Below are positions 26,350-34,603 of a stretch of DNA of 64,000 nt, piece by piece; the stretch's first letter is position 1; each line of letters opens with the position of its first letter. The notes beneath the pieces were generated by a model that worked only from the letters and a program-made list of their open reading frames with translations, did not search any database and was not told where the DNA came from. The DNA comes from Oceaniferula spumae (lineage in GTDB: Bacteria; Verrucomicrobiota; Verrucomicrobiia; Verrucomicrobiales; Akkermansiaceae). The translations under genes and the position numbers were made by a program. The stretch covers positions 2,976,001 to 3,040,000 of the forward strand of contig NZ_AP026866.1 of assembly GCF_042849255.1 (NCBI RefSeq), read 5' to 3'.

Positions 26350-27177
26350 ATGCGATATTTAACTTCTCTGTTAGTTGGGCTAGGTCTCACACTTACGGTT
26401 GCCCATGCGGCGCCGGTGAAGTCAGGAAAGGCATCAGCAGAATTACTCTTGAAACATACCTCCGTGCCAGCTGGTGGCAGCACCACGGTAGCATTGAGAT
26501 TGGTGCCGGATGCTGGTTGGCATTCCTATTGGAAAAACCCAGGTGAGTCCGGCATGCCGACATCAATCGTTTGGCAGCTGCCTGAGGGACTGGAGCTCTC
26601 GGCACTTCGATTCCCCGCCCCTCACGTATTCGACGCTGGTGGCGTGAAAAGCTTGGGCTACGAAGGCGAGGTCCTGCTGCTGGCTGACCTGAGCATCGGA
26701 AAAAACGTCGAACCAGGTGTCGTCGAGATCAAAGGAGCTTCCAGCTGGTTGGCCTGCACCAATGAACAGTGCATCCCAGGCAATGCCGACCTTTCAACCT
26801 CTGTGACAATCCTGGCAGCAGACGCTAAGCCGGTGACCGGACCCTCTGCCAAGCTCATCGAACAGGCTGCGGGGAAGCTCCCTGCCGAGGGCAAAGGCTG
26901 GTCGGCCACTGCGCGACGTGTGGGCGATAAACTAGAGCTGACAATCAAGCCCGCCGATGGCGTGAAGCCAGATGTCAAAGGCCTAAGTGTCTTCGTGGCC
27001 CAGCAGAGTATCGTCACCGACGGCGCTCCAGCAGAGTGGAATGTTAGCGAGGGTAAAATGATCGGAACACTCGAGGTTAGTGAGTATCTCGAGGAGCTTC
27101 CGGCGCAGCTGGATCTGGTCTTAGTGGGGGCTGGCCACCCGCATGGGGTGGAAGTCAAATGTGTGACGCAAAAATAA
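26350..27177 (+). CDS. Secreted DsbD-alpha-like disulfide reductase domain protein
   Basis: From the ATG at 26350 the protein has 275 residues with a signal peptide ending at AHA. The immunoglobulin-like DsbD N-terminal domain is seen as GWHSYWKNPGESGMPTSIVW and the redox Cys pair in WLACTNEQCIPG. There is no transmembrane DsbD-beta or thioredoxin-like gamma domain. It must therefore take electrons from another carrier. The redoxin gene starts 36 bp downstream, so the two probably work together. Confidence 0.8.
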   Translation: MRYLTSLLVGLGLTLTVAHAAPVKSGKASAELLLKHTSVPAGGSTTVALRLVPDAGWHSYWKNPGESGMPTSIVWQLPEGLELSALRFPAPHVFDAGGVKSLGYEGEVLLLADLSIGKNVEPGVVEIKGASSWLACTNEQCIPGNADLSTSVTILAADAKPVTGPSAKLIEQAAGKLPAEGKGWSATARRVGDKLELTIKPADGVKPDVKGLSVFVAQQSIVTDGAPAEWNVSEGKMIGTLEVSEYLEELPAQLDLVLVGAGHPHGVEVKCVTQK

Positions 27178-27213
27178 TTGGACAGGCGGAAAACTGCGTC
27201 TAACTTTCGCACT

Positions 27214-27810
27214 ATGTTCAAATCAATCAAACATACCATGATGGGGCTGGGACTGGCTTTAAGCCTCTCAGCTGTCGCGACCGCTGGAACAGCCCACGAT
27301 TTTACCCTGAAGAATGTTGAGGGTAAGGAAGTCAAGCTGGCTGACTACAAGGACAAGGTAGTGGTTCTCGAGTGGATCAATTTCAAGTGTCCCTTCGTGA
27401 AGAAGCATTACAGCAAGAATCACATGCCTGCTCTGCAGGAAAAATACACCGCCAAGGACGTCGTCTGGCTGTGCATCAACTCCGGTCCGGAAAATGCCAA
27501 GGCCGGTAGCTTCGGCCCTGCCGAAATGGCCAAAATGGCTGAAAAGAACGGCAGCAAAGCCGCAAATATTCTCCTCGACCGCGATGGCAGCGTTGGCAAA
27601 GCCTACGGTGCTAAAACCACTCCTCACATGGTAGTAATCAACAAAGGCGAAATCGTCTACGAAGGTGCCATCGACAGCATGGCCACTGCTGACGTCGCCG
27701 ACTGTGAGAAGGCTGACAACTATGTTGTCGCTGCACTCGACGCCGTCTTGGCTGGAGAGAAAGTTGGCAAATCCAAGACCAAAGGCTACGGATGTAGCGT
27801 GAAGTATTAA
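27214..27810 (+). CDS. Secreted thioredoxin-fold redoxin (PRX_like1 type)
   Basis: The product has 198 residues with a signal peptide (~1-25). It is an AhpC/TSA-like fold: AHDFTLKNVEGKEVKLADYK, EWINFKCPFVKKHYSKNHM (single active Cys), VWLCINSG, and the cis-Pro region GAKTTPHMVVINKGEIVYEGAI. A second Cys lies in the C-terminal GYGCSVKY and may be resolving. Family members are exported redoxins of unknown substrate. It is the second gene after the DsbD-alpha-like gene and has Cys, not UGA, at its active site. Confidence 0.85.
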   Translation: MFKSIKHTMMGLGLALSLSAVATAGTAHDFTLKNVEGKEVKLADYKDKVVVLEWINFKCPFVKKHYSKNHMPALQEKYTAKDVVWLCINSGPENAKAGSFGPAEMAKMAEKNGSKAANILLDRDGSVGKAYGAKTTPHMVVINKGEIVYEGAIDSMATADVADCEKADNYVVAALDAVLAGEKVGKSKTKGYGCSVKY

Positions 27811-27852
27811 TTGGAAGTTTCATTGAGTCGCACACAAGCGACGCTTATTTTT

Positions 27853-27886
27853 CATGGCTCCGGTGACCCCGGAGCCATGTTTTTTT
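27853..27886 (+). terminator. Rho-independent terminator
   Basis: A perfect 11-bp stem (27853-27863 with 27869-27879) around TGACC is followed by seven T residues. It ends the DsbD-alpha/redoxin operon. Confidence 0.93.
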
Positions 27887-27931
27887 GGTGTGATCACTGT
27901 GATTTTCAGTCTCCAGTCAGGTCGTATTCAA

Positions 27932-27959
27932 TTGCATGCACTTTTCAGGTAGGTAGATT
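27932..27959 (+). promoter_or_regulatory. Candidate promoter of PhoD-like gene, leaderless spacing
   Basis: TTGCAT (27932-27937), a 16-bp spacer and TAGATT (27954-27959). The ATG follows 7 nt after the -10 box. Confidence 0.35.
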
Positions 27960-27966
27960 TCCCGTC

Positions 27967-29397
27967 ATGCATAGTGGACCTATAAGATTACCCTTGTTAG
28001 TGAGTGCGTTCATTCTTGGCTGGTTAAGTTCGGTTGCTGCCTATGCCGATGACGGACCTTACCTTGCCACTGGCATTAAGATTGGCGAGGTAGATCAGAA
28101 ATCGGCGATCGTGTGGGTTAGGCTGACCAAGGAAAAACGTGCAGATTTCGGACGGCTTCCCATTTTAACGGAGGGTCTTGATCCAAAGGAAAAAAGTAAA
28201 ACCCCGATGCCCACCGATATCGTGCCAGGCATGGCAGGCGAGGTGAGGGTGAGCTACTGGCCAGAGAGTAAGGAGGATGAGAGGAAAAATACCGATTGGG
28301 TGAAGGTGACCGTGGAGCAAGATTTCACCTATCAGTTTAAACTGAACGACCTGCGACCGCACCGCGCCTACAAGTGTCTGGTGGAGGCGCGCCAGACAGG
28401 ATCAGAAAAACCTTCAATAACGATGACGGGTGGGTTTAAAACTGCTCCGAGCTCGGATCAGGCAGAGGCAGTTAAGTTCATTGTAACCACCTGCCAGGCA
28501 GTGCGTAGTATCGATGCAGGAGCGGATGGACACGTGGCCTACAAACAAATGTTAGATTTCGATCCGGACTTCTTCGTGCACACCGGTGACATTCTTTACT
28601 ACGATAAAGAACCGATTTGCAAAAATGTGGCTGCGGCACGGGCGAAGTGGGGACTGATTTTTTCCTACGGCCATAACCAGAAATTCCACCGCCATGTGAG
28701 TTCATATTTCATAAAGGACGATCATGATACCCTGAAGAACGATTGCTGGCCGGGCCAGACCTATGGTGACCTAACATTTGACCAAGGATTGGCCATTTTC
28801 CGTGAGCAGGTGCCTATGGGGGAGAAAACATATCGCACCGTGCGATGGGGGAAAGATGTGCAGGTCTGGATGACCGAGCATCGCGATTTTCGATCGGCTA
28901 ACACGATGAAAGATGGACCAAAGAAAACGATTCTCGGAAAGGAGCAAAAGGAGTGGCTGATGAAAACGATGAAGGAGTCCGACGCCACCCATAAGTTCCT
29001 GATTGTGCCTGGACCGATCGTTGGGCCCGACAAAAAGGGTAAGTCGGATAATCATTCTAACAAGGCGTTTGATCACGAAGGCCAGGAGTTGCGCGATTTC
29101 TTAGCGACTCTCAAGAATACCTACGTCATCTGCGGAGATAGACACTGGCAATACTGCTCCAAGGATCCAAAAACAGGCGTGTTGGAAATGGGCTGCGGTC
29201 CGATCAATGACGAGCACATGTTCGGCGGAGCCCCACAAAAAGACGAAACCTACCATCGTTATTTTGGCAAAAAAGGAGGCTTTCTTGCGATCACGGTAAA
29301 GGAAGGGAAAGCAAAGGCGGAATGGATGTCCGCAGAGGCCCAGGGCGCATCAGGTAAACCCAAAATCCGCTACACTGAAGTGTTAGGCGGGGAGTGA
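27967..29397 (+). CDS. PhoD-like alkaline phosphatase family protein
   Basis: The ATG at 27967 gives 476 residues. The longer frame would run through the terminator and is rejected. A signal peptide (~1-25) precedes an N-terminal fibronectin-like domain (~30-150, IKIGEVDQKSAIVWVRL). The metallophosphatase domain has DFFVHTGDILYYD, FIKDDHDTLKNDCW, a metal site at CGDRHWQY and GPIVGPDKK. PhoD enzymes hydrolyse phosphodiesters and supply phosphate. No pho-box was recognised upstream. Confidence 0.85.
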   Translation: MHSGPIRLPLLVSAFILGWLSSVAAYADDGPYLATGIKIGEVDQKSAIVWVRLTKEKRADFGRLPILTEGLDPKEKSKTPMPTDIVPGMAGEVRVSYWPESKEDERKNTDWVKVTVEQDFTYQFKLNDLRPHRAYKCLVEARQTGSEKPSITMTGGFKTAPSSDQAEAVKFIVTTCQAVRSIDAGADGHVAYKQMLDFDPDFFVHTGDILYYDKEPICKNVAAARAKWGLIFSYGHNQKFHRHVSSYFIKDDHDTLKNDCWPGQTYGDLTFDQGLAIFREQVPMGEKTYRTVRWGKDVQVWMTEHRDFRSANTMKDGPKKTILGKEQKEWLMKTMKESDATHKFLIVPGPIVGPDKKGKSDNHSNKAFDHEGQELRDFLATLKNTYVICGDRHWQYCSKDPKTGVLEMGCGPINDEHMFGGAPQKDETYHRYFGKKGGFLAITVKEGKAKAEWMSAEAQGASGKPKIRYTEVLGGE

Positions 29398-29560
29398 TGC
29401 GCTTCTTGCACCACTCAGATTAACGGTCATTCGATGAGAACCGGACCGGTCGAGTTCAATCCATCTCGAATGAAGGATATACCCAGAGTGAGGATTTACT
29501 ATTTTACAGGGAATGATTGAGCCCTAGGTTATTAGAGAACAAGAACATCCCCATAAACAC

Positions 29561-29920
29561 GTGAACCCAGTCATTTTAAAGTCGATCGCCAAAGGAGCTG
29601 AGCTTGCCTATTCGAACCGTGAGGTGGCGCTGGATATTCTTTCGAAGATTCAGGTTTGGAGAAAATCGAAAGATCAACAAACGGATGCGGCGGTGTCAGT
29701 CACTGTCGAAGAACGTCTGGAACGGCTTGAGAGCGGGTCAGAAACGCGCGATATTCTGGACGAAGAGCAATCTGAATTACTCGCTGGTTTGGCGGCAAGT
29801 GTGGCAGAGCTCTCGTCCTCTTCCCAAGCATTGCTGGCACGCACGAAGATGTTGATTGGTTTGATCGTGCTTTCAATGTGCCTATCCATTGCCGCGCTGG
29901 TGCTGGCCTTGATGGGGTAA
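29561..29920 (+). CDS. Small membrane protein with coiled coil
   Basis: The 119-residue protein uses a GTG start. Residues ~45-90 are helical and rich in Glu, Leu and Ser, and one C-terminal transmembrane helix (~95-118, MLIGLIVLSMCLSIAALVLALMG) would anchor it with the N terminus inside. No known family was recognised. Neighbours give no clue. Confidence 0.5.
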   Translation: MNPVILKSIAKGAELAYSNREVALDILSKIQVWRKSKDQQTDAAVSVTVEERLERLESGSETRDILDEEQSELLAGLAASVAELSSSSQALLARTKMLIGLIVLSMCLSIAALVLALMG

Positions 29921-29947
29921 GGGGTCTTTCTACCGGGGGGGGAGCAC

Positions 29948-30568
29948 TCACAGTTTTTTGCTTTCTTCTGGCAGGCTGGCTTGGACTTTTTTGGGTTTAT
30001 GACTTTCGTGAATCAGCATGATGCGATCCATGTTGAAGTTCTTTGAGCGACCGGAGATGACCAGAGTGTAGGTTTCGCCAGCCTTAAGCTGATAGACAGG
30101 AGTGTATTTTTTATGAGCTTCGTCGAGTTTAACGGCATAGCCCCATCCCTTTGCCGTTCCTCCGAACATTTTTGTGTCCTTTTTGAGGATTTTTACAGGA
30201 GTGTTGTTGCCGGATTGGTAGTCACCTTCGAGGCGGACGTAGCAATCGTTGCAGATGTCTTGCCGATCGCTGACCAGATTTTTGTGGGCACGGATTACGA
30301 GTGTGTAATTCCCTCCTTTGGTGATCTTGAACTGATACTTGAGCGGAGAATGGGCAGGGCCACTTTCGGGTTTATTGCCTGTGAACTCGAGGTGACACTC
30401 CCCCTTGTAACCTGCGACTTTAGTTTTTTTATCCCACTTTTTGAGGCTGGAAGAAGTGGACTCTGCCTCAATGACAACCAAGCCCCCTTTTTCAACAAAT
30501 GTCGCTGGCTTCGCATGAAGTGAGGAAATGAGAGCGAGGCTGATGATAGAGTGACGGAGCTTATTCAT
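29948..30568 (-). CDS. Secreted beta-sandwich protein, CBM6/agarase-CBM-like
   Basis: The ATG at 30568 gives 206 residues with a signal peptide ending at LHA. The rest resembles carbohydrate-binding modules that follow EAES: FVEKGGLVVIEAESTSS, LKYQFKITKGGNYTLVIRAHK, YQLKAGETYTLVISGRSKNFNMDRIMLI. It is a single module without a catalytic domain, so it may bind glycan at the surface. It converges on the small membrane protein gene. Confidence 0.65.
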   Translation of the reverse strand: MNKLRHSIISLALISSLHAKPATFVEKGGLVVIEAESTSSSLKKWDKKTKVAGYKGECHLEFTGNKPESGPAHSPLKYQFKITKGGNYTLVIRAHKNLVSDRQDICNDCYVRLEGDYQSGNNTPVKILKKDTKMFGGTAKGWGYAVKLDEAHKKYTPVYQLKAGETYTLVISGRSKNFNMDRIMLIHESHKPKKVQASLPEESKKL

Positions 30569-30772
30569 AGGAGTCATAGGCTTTCATGCGGCAATAGCGA
30601 TGGCTAGGTCGTAATATGGTCGGCTTATTGGGATGTTAAAAATGGTGATTTGATCACAGTAGATCCTTGCAGAAATAAACTAGGTATCTTGTTGAACTTA
30701 CATAAAACTGATATGCTTCGCAATGTGTAAACCCATGTAAAACAGAGGCTAGTGCCGTTACCCAGACGACGC

Positions 30773-30817
30773 CCCCTGCCGAGTGCTTGCAGATGGCAGG
30801 GGACGTGTTAGTTTTTT
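30773..30817 (+). promoter_or_regulatory. Hairpin and T run in the leader of the CoA-binding protein gene
   Basis: CCCCTGCC (30773-30780) pairs perfectly with GGCAGGGG (30795-30802) around a 14-nt loop. Nine bases later there are six T residues, and the ATG is at 30822. It could be an attenuator or mRNA-stability element. Confidence 0.4.
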
Positions 30818-30821
30818 CCTG

Positions 30822-31187
30822 ATGAACAAAACCACTCTGATCATTGGTGCGAGTCATAAACCCGACCGTTACGCGAACAAGGCTCAGAAGGCACTGACTG
30901 AGGCCGGTCACGAGGTGATCCCATTCAATCCCCGTGGCGGCGAGATTGAAGGCGTAGAGGTGCGGAGTGATTTATCAAATGTCACTGAGGATGTTGATAC
31001 GGTGACGCTTTATGTGCGACCGTCAGTGTTGGAGGATATGGTGCCGACTTTAATCGATCTAAATCCGCGACGTGTTATTTTCAATCCTGGAACAGAGCAT
31101 GAAGGGTTGGAGCTCAAGTTTGTGGAGGCTGGAATAAAAGTTTCTGAAGCGTGCACTTTAGTGATGCTGAATACTGGTGAGTATTAG
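30822..31187 (+). CDS. CoA-binding protein (YccU-like)
   Basis: The ATG at 30822 gives 121 residues. The Rossmann-type CoA-binding domain is seen as TLIIGASHKPDRYANKAQKAL, HEVIPFNPRGGEIEG and RRVIFNPGTEHEGLE. This is the small CoA_binding_2 family found as a lone domain. The function is unknown; relatives may sense acyl-CoA or NAD(P). A long leader with a strong hairpin precedes it. Confidence 0.85.
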   Translation: MNKTTLIIGASHKPDRYANKAQKALTEAGHEVIPFNPRGGEIEGVEVRSDLSNVTEDVDTVTLYVRPSVLEDMVPTLIDLNPRRVIFNPGTEHEGLELKFVEAGIKVSEACTLVMLNTGEY

Positions 31188-31313
31188 TAGGTTCCAAGGC
31201 TGTTCGTCTTTACCGCCGCTCGTCGTCAAGTTGTGCTCTGTATAAACCAAGAACCCCTGGATTTCTCCAGAGGCTCTGATGATGGTTTTGTGATGAGAGC
31301 TTTCAGATGATGC

Positions 31314-31535
31314 TCATCGAATCAGCCGCATGATTTGATCGGTGGTGAGGGTTGCCATTTCTCCGCCATGTTTGTCTTTGAACCACTGGCTGACTTGTTC
31401 CCTGTGGGAAGGCATCGGCTTGAGTAGGATACCTTCCTTCGTGGTCTCCACAATGAGCGTGGAGTCTGGTTTGAACCCGAATTGATCGCGTAGAACCTTC
31501 GGGATCGTAATTTGTCCTGATTGATTCATTTTCAT
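31314..31535 (-). CDS. AbrB/MazE-family DNA-binding protein, orphan antitoxin-like
   Basis: The product has 73 residues. The swapped-hairpin SpoVT/AbrB domain is clear: SGQITIPKVLRDQFGFKPDSTLIVE followed by GILLKP. The C-terminal ~30 residues are a helical tail, as in antitoxins that neutralise PIN or MazF toxins. No toxin ORF lies within 120 bp downstream or upstream, so it is an orphan or a free regulator. Confidence 0.8.
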   Translation of the reverse strand: MKMNQSGQITIPKVLRDQFGFKPDSTLIVETTKEGILLKPMPSHREQVSQWFKDKHGGEMATLTTDQIMRLIR

Positions 31536-31661
31536 GAACCTAACCTACATCTCCTTGAAAGAGTTTTCAACGGGACATTTGTATGAGCCACACTAGTTCG
31601 AAGGGGGTGCTAGGCATTCACAAGTTATCCTGGCGCTGTCTGAGACGGAGCAGTATAGCAT

Positions 31662-31689
31662 TTGACTTAAAATGAGTAATTCATAAGTT
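31662..31689 (+). promoter_or_regulatory. Candidate promoter, leaderless spacing
   Basis: TTGACT (31662-31667), a 16-bp spacer and TAAGTT (31684-31689). The ATG is 6 nt downstream of the -10 box. Confidence 0.4.
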
Positions 31690-31695
31690 GTAACT

Positions 31696-32454
31696 ATGAA
31701 TCCATACCTCCTCAGCTTGGTGTTATTCGCTCTTGTCAGTGGCCTGCATGCCCGAGAAGTAGATCTAGCGAACACTCAGCTCCCCAATCATATCAAGCCC
31801 GTTTCTGGGAAGATTGTGCTAGTCGCTGACTACGCCAAGAAAGGGGAGGATAGGAGGATACCGGTATATTTGATCAATGGTAGTGATAAGAGCATTACGT
31901 TGGATTCACAGGACGGTGATGTGTATTTGAAATTGGAGACCAAGGGAGCGGACGGAAAGTGGCAACGTGCCCAACCTCATGCCTACAGCTGGTGTGGCAA
32001 TAGTTATATGAATTCTCCCAAAGTACGCGCGGGGCATTATTTGAAAATTTCAGGCTATCAACCGGCGAAGGACAAGGGAGGAATGGATAGGGAGATCCGC
32101 TACACAATTTACCAGCGGGACTATAATTTCACCTCAAATGCCGGTAGAGGTCTGGTGCTGGAATCAGATATCGATTTGGCATCGCGCGATGCGATGGTGC
32201 TGGAATGGGCGGATTTTGATTTTGTGAGCAAGGTCGCGCTCGGCGAGATTACGCTGAAAAACGAGATGGATCACGTCAAGGACCTTCAGGCATCTGCCAT
32301 CTATATCCTGGCGGAACCACGTTTCGACAGCAAAAAGAGCCTGCAAGTTCTGAAGAAGGTGGGAGAAAAATTTCCCAAACGCCATGAGGCAGTGAAACAG
32401 TCTACTCTGCGAATCCAAGAAGCTCAAAAGAAGGTATCCAGTGCGAAGAAGTGA
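31696..32454 (+). CDS. Secreted protein of unknown function
   Basis: The protein has 252 residues with signal peptide MNPYLLSLVLFALVSGLHA. The middle (about 30-150) looks like an immunoglobulin-like beta domain (IPVYLINGSDKSITLDSQDGDVYLKLETK). The C-terminal third is helical and TPR-like (ASAIYILAEPRFDSKKSLQVLKKVG). No family was recognised. Possibly a structural or chaperone-like exported protein. Confidence 0.6.
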   Translation: MNPYLLSLVLFALVSGLHAREVDLANTQLPNHIKPVSGKIVLVADYAKKGEDRRIPVYLINGSDKSITLDSQDGDVYLKLETKGADGKWQRAQPHAYSWCGNSYMNSPKVRAGHYLKISGYQPAKDKGGMDREIRYTIYQRDYNFTSNAGRGLVLESDIDLASRDAMVLEWADFDFVSKVALGEITLKNEMDHVKDLQASAIYILAEPRFDSKKSLQVLKKVGEKFPKRHEAVKQSTLRIQEAQKKVSSAKK

Positions 32455-32537
32455 TCGCTACGAAAGCGGATTAAGAAAAAAACGATGTCAGTGAGAGCTT
32501 TTCCAGCTACTCTTGCGCGAGCAACATCTCCCTAACA

Positions 32538-33116
32538 ATGTCTATCAACAGCCACTCACTTTACGAAGTCTTCGAGCACCAGAAGACTGATTTGCTTTTG
32601 CATCTTCTCGAGTCCATGCCCGACCTCGACAAGGTGTTGGTCATTGTTCATACCCGCGATAGTTTACACTCCCTCACCTCGACGCTCTGTCATGCGGGTG
32701 TGCGGGCGGAGTCGATCCACGGTAACAAAAAAGCGGAACTCCGTGACCGCGCGATGAAAGGGCTCAGCGAAGGAAAACTGAGACTGATAGCCAGCACCGA
32801 GTCGATGGCCAGGGATCTCGATACCTCATGCATCAAAAATGTGGTGTATTTCGATTTGCCAGAATTGGTGAGTGACTATCAGCAGCGGGTGGCGCAGATG
32901 CACGTTCTTACTCTGGCAGTCCCAGGTGATAGAAAACTGGCAAAGCTTGAGAGCGAGGTAGGCATTGAAATTCAACGAGTGAAGGCTCCAGACTTTAAAT
33001 ATGCAAAGCAGCCTGTGCACTCCAAGCCCCCTAGGAAAAAAGGTGGCAAATCCAAAGGGCTACATTCCAAGCCATTGCAAAATAAGAAGCCGAAGCTGAA
33101 TCGTGGGCGGAAATGA
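32538..33116 (+). CDS. Stand-alone helicase C-terminal (RecA-2) domain protein
   Basis: The 192-residue protein matches only the second RecA lobe of DEAD-box helicases. It starts FEHQKTDLLLHLLE and has KVLVIVHTRDSLHSLTSTL, AESIHGNKKAELRDRAMKGL, LIASTESMARDLD and NVVYFDLPELVSDYQQRVAQM. Walker A and the DEAD box are absent, and motif VI (usually HRIGR) is degenerate. A Lys/Arg-rich tail (~155-192) should bind RNA. It probably acts as an RNA-binding partner rather than an active helicase. Confidence 0.75.
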   Translation: MSINSHSLYEVFEHQKTDLLLHLLESMPDLDKVLVIVHTRDSLHSLTSTLCHAGVRAESIHGNKKAELRDRAMKGLSEGKLRLIASTESMARDLDTSCIKNVVYFDLPELVSDYQQRVAQMHVLTLAVPGDRKLAKLESEVGIEIQRVKAPDFKYAKQPVHSKPPRKKGGKSKGLHSKPLQNKKPKLNRGRK

Positions 33117-33118
33117 TT

Positions 33119-33754
33119 TCAGTTAGATACTGGTTTCACCATCTTGATCACAGCATTCTTCGTTTCACCATCGGGTAATGTTTGGATCATGTATTTCAGG
33201 TGAAAGTAGGTATTTTTAAGTTCCTCCTTAACCACAACCGCTTGTTTCTGCATGTATTCATTATCTTTCCACTCTTTGGTTCCGGCATCCAAGATCGCAT
33301 TGAGTGTCTTGAGGTAATCGGAATTGAACTCCTTACCTTTCTCCGCAGGTTCTGCACTGAGAAGGGTGATGTGTTTGGATAGAAAGTCTTCGATCCAAGC
33401 GTCATTGCGGGCGCTCAAGTGGCTCCACATCGTGCCGCCACCGCTCTCGATCCCCTGGACCTGAAGTTTCAGATCTGCCCATTTGTTCAGAACCTGGCGC
33501 CATTCGTTCAGACGTTGCACCGCCTGCACAGAACTCTTGCCTAGCTTGGAATCAGTTTCAATACGCTTGGCCGCTGCCCAGAGTCGGGCCGCGTGGTCTT
33601 CGCCAGCCTCACTGGAGTTACCCAATTTCTGAGCAAGATCCTCGGGGGTGTGCTTGAGCACATCGGAGACACTCATTGCTGTCTCCTCAGCATGCGTGCT
33701 AGATGTTACCAAGCCTAACGCCAAAACCATGATGGAAAGAGGTTTGATTTTCAT
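33119..33754 (-). CDS. Secreted helical protein of unknown function
   Basis: The product has 211 residues with a signal peptide ending at THA (~22). The mature protein is mainly amphipathic helix with Lys/Glu and few aromatics. No family was recognised. It ends 2 bp from the convergent helicase-domain gene. Confidence 0.55.
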   Translation of the reverse strand: MKIKPLSIMVLALGLVTSSTHAEETAMSVSDVLKHTPEDLAQKLGNSSEAGEDHAARLWAAAKRIETDSKLGKSSVQAVQRLNEWRQVLNKWADLKLQVQGIESGGGTMWSHLSARNDAWIEDFLSKHITLLSAEPAEKGKEFNSDYLKTLNAILDAGTKEWKDNEYMQKQAVVVKEELKNTYFHLKYMIQTLPDGETKNAVIKMVKPVSN

Positions 33755-33897
33755 AGTCTATGGATGAGCCTTCACTTGTATGGGGACAAGGAAAATTGAG
33801 CCATAGTGAGCTTGGCAGGTCATCCCTATGGGCAGTCCGGTTAACTACAGTCTCAATTCACGGTTGTAATATCCTTAGCTTTTTTCATCCTAATGAC

Positions 33898-34557
33898 ATG
33901 AGAACACTCGCCATCGGAGACATTCACGGCTGCCTTGCCCCGCTCAAACACCTCTGGGAAGTTATCGATCCTCAACCGGAGGACAGAATTATCTTTATGG
34001 GTGACTACGTGGATCGCGGTCCGGATTCCAAAGGAGTGATTGATTTCCTCATCGGGCTACAGCAGCAGGATCTGAATCTCACATTGTTATCTGGAAATCA
34101 CGAAGAGAAGTTCTGCCTCTCACGGATCGACAAAACGGATCTCGCCCATTGGCTGAAAGACTGGGGCGGACCTGAGACGCTTGAATCATACGGTCCGGGC
34201 GGCATTGATGATGTTCCGGATTCACATTGGGAATTCATTCGCAAGTTGAAGCCATATTTTGAAACGGACAGCCACATCTTTGTGCACGCGAATCTGGAGC
34301 CCGATGTTCCTCTCAACGAGCAGACTCCGTTCACCATGGTCCACAAGAAATTTGGTGAACCAGAACCTCATATGTCTGGAAAGACAATGATCTGTGGACA
34401 CACTGCCCAGAAATCCCACGTGCCGGCGAATCTGGGGCATGCGGTTTGCATCGATACCGATCCAGGCCGTGGTGGTTGGCTCACCTGTCTTCACGTGGAA
34501 ACCGGTGGTTACTGGCAAGTGAATGTCGACGGTGAGCTTAGAGAAGGAGCGCTATAG
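33898..34557 (+). CDS. PPP-family serine/threonine protein phosphatase
   Basis: The ATG at 33898 gives 219 residues. The phosphoprotein phosphatase signature motifs are complete: GDIHGC (~7-12), GDYVDRGPDS (~36-45) and LSGNHEEKF (~67-75), plus HANLEPDV and CGHTAQ near the C terminus. These bind two metal ions. Bacterial members dephosphorylate Ser/Thr or act on dinucleoside polyphosphates. It is a single gene with no kinase beside it. Confidence 0.88.
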   Translation: MRTLAIGDIHGCLAPLKHLWEVIDPQPEDRIIFMGDYVDRGPDSKGVIDFLIGLQQQDLNLTLLSGNHEEKFCLSRIDKTDLAHWLKDWGGPETLESYGPGGIDDVPDSHWEFIRKLKPYFETDSHIFVHANLEPDVPLNEQTPFTMVHKKFGEPEPHMSGKTMICGHTAQKSHVPANLGHAVCIDTDPGRGGWLTCLHVETGGYWQVNVDGELREGAL

Positions 34558-34603
34558 CTTGGTTAGGGTGATGAAGCCCTATGGAGTGACGGCTGCTTGA
34601 AAT

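Noticed and set aside
27811..27966. Longer start for the PhoD-like protein
   Set aside because: The upstream part of the frame runs through a perfect terminator hairpin, and the ATG at 27967 begins a proper signal peptide.
30773..30817. Classical rho-independent terminator of an upstream gene
   Set aside because: The upstream gene is on the other strand, the T run starts 9 nt after the stem, and the CoA-binding gene begins right after it. A leader element is more likely.
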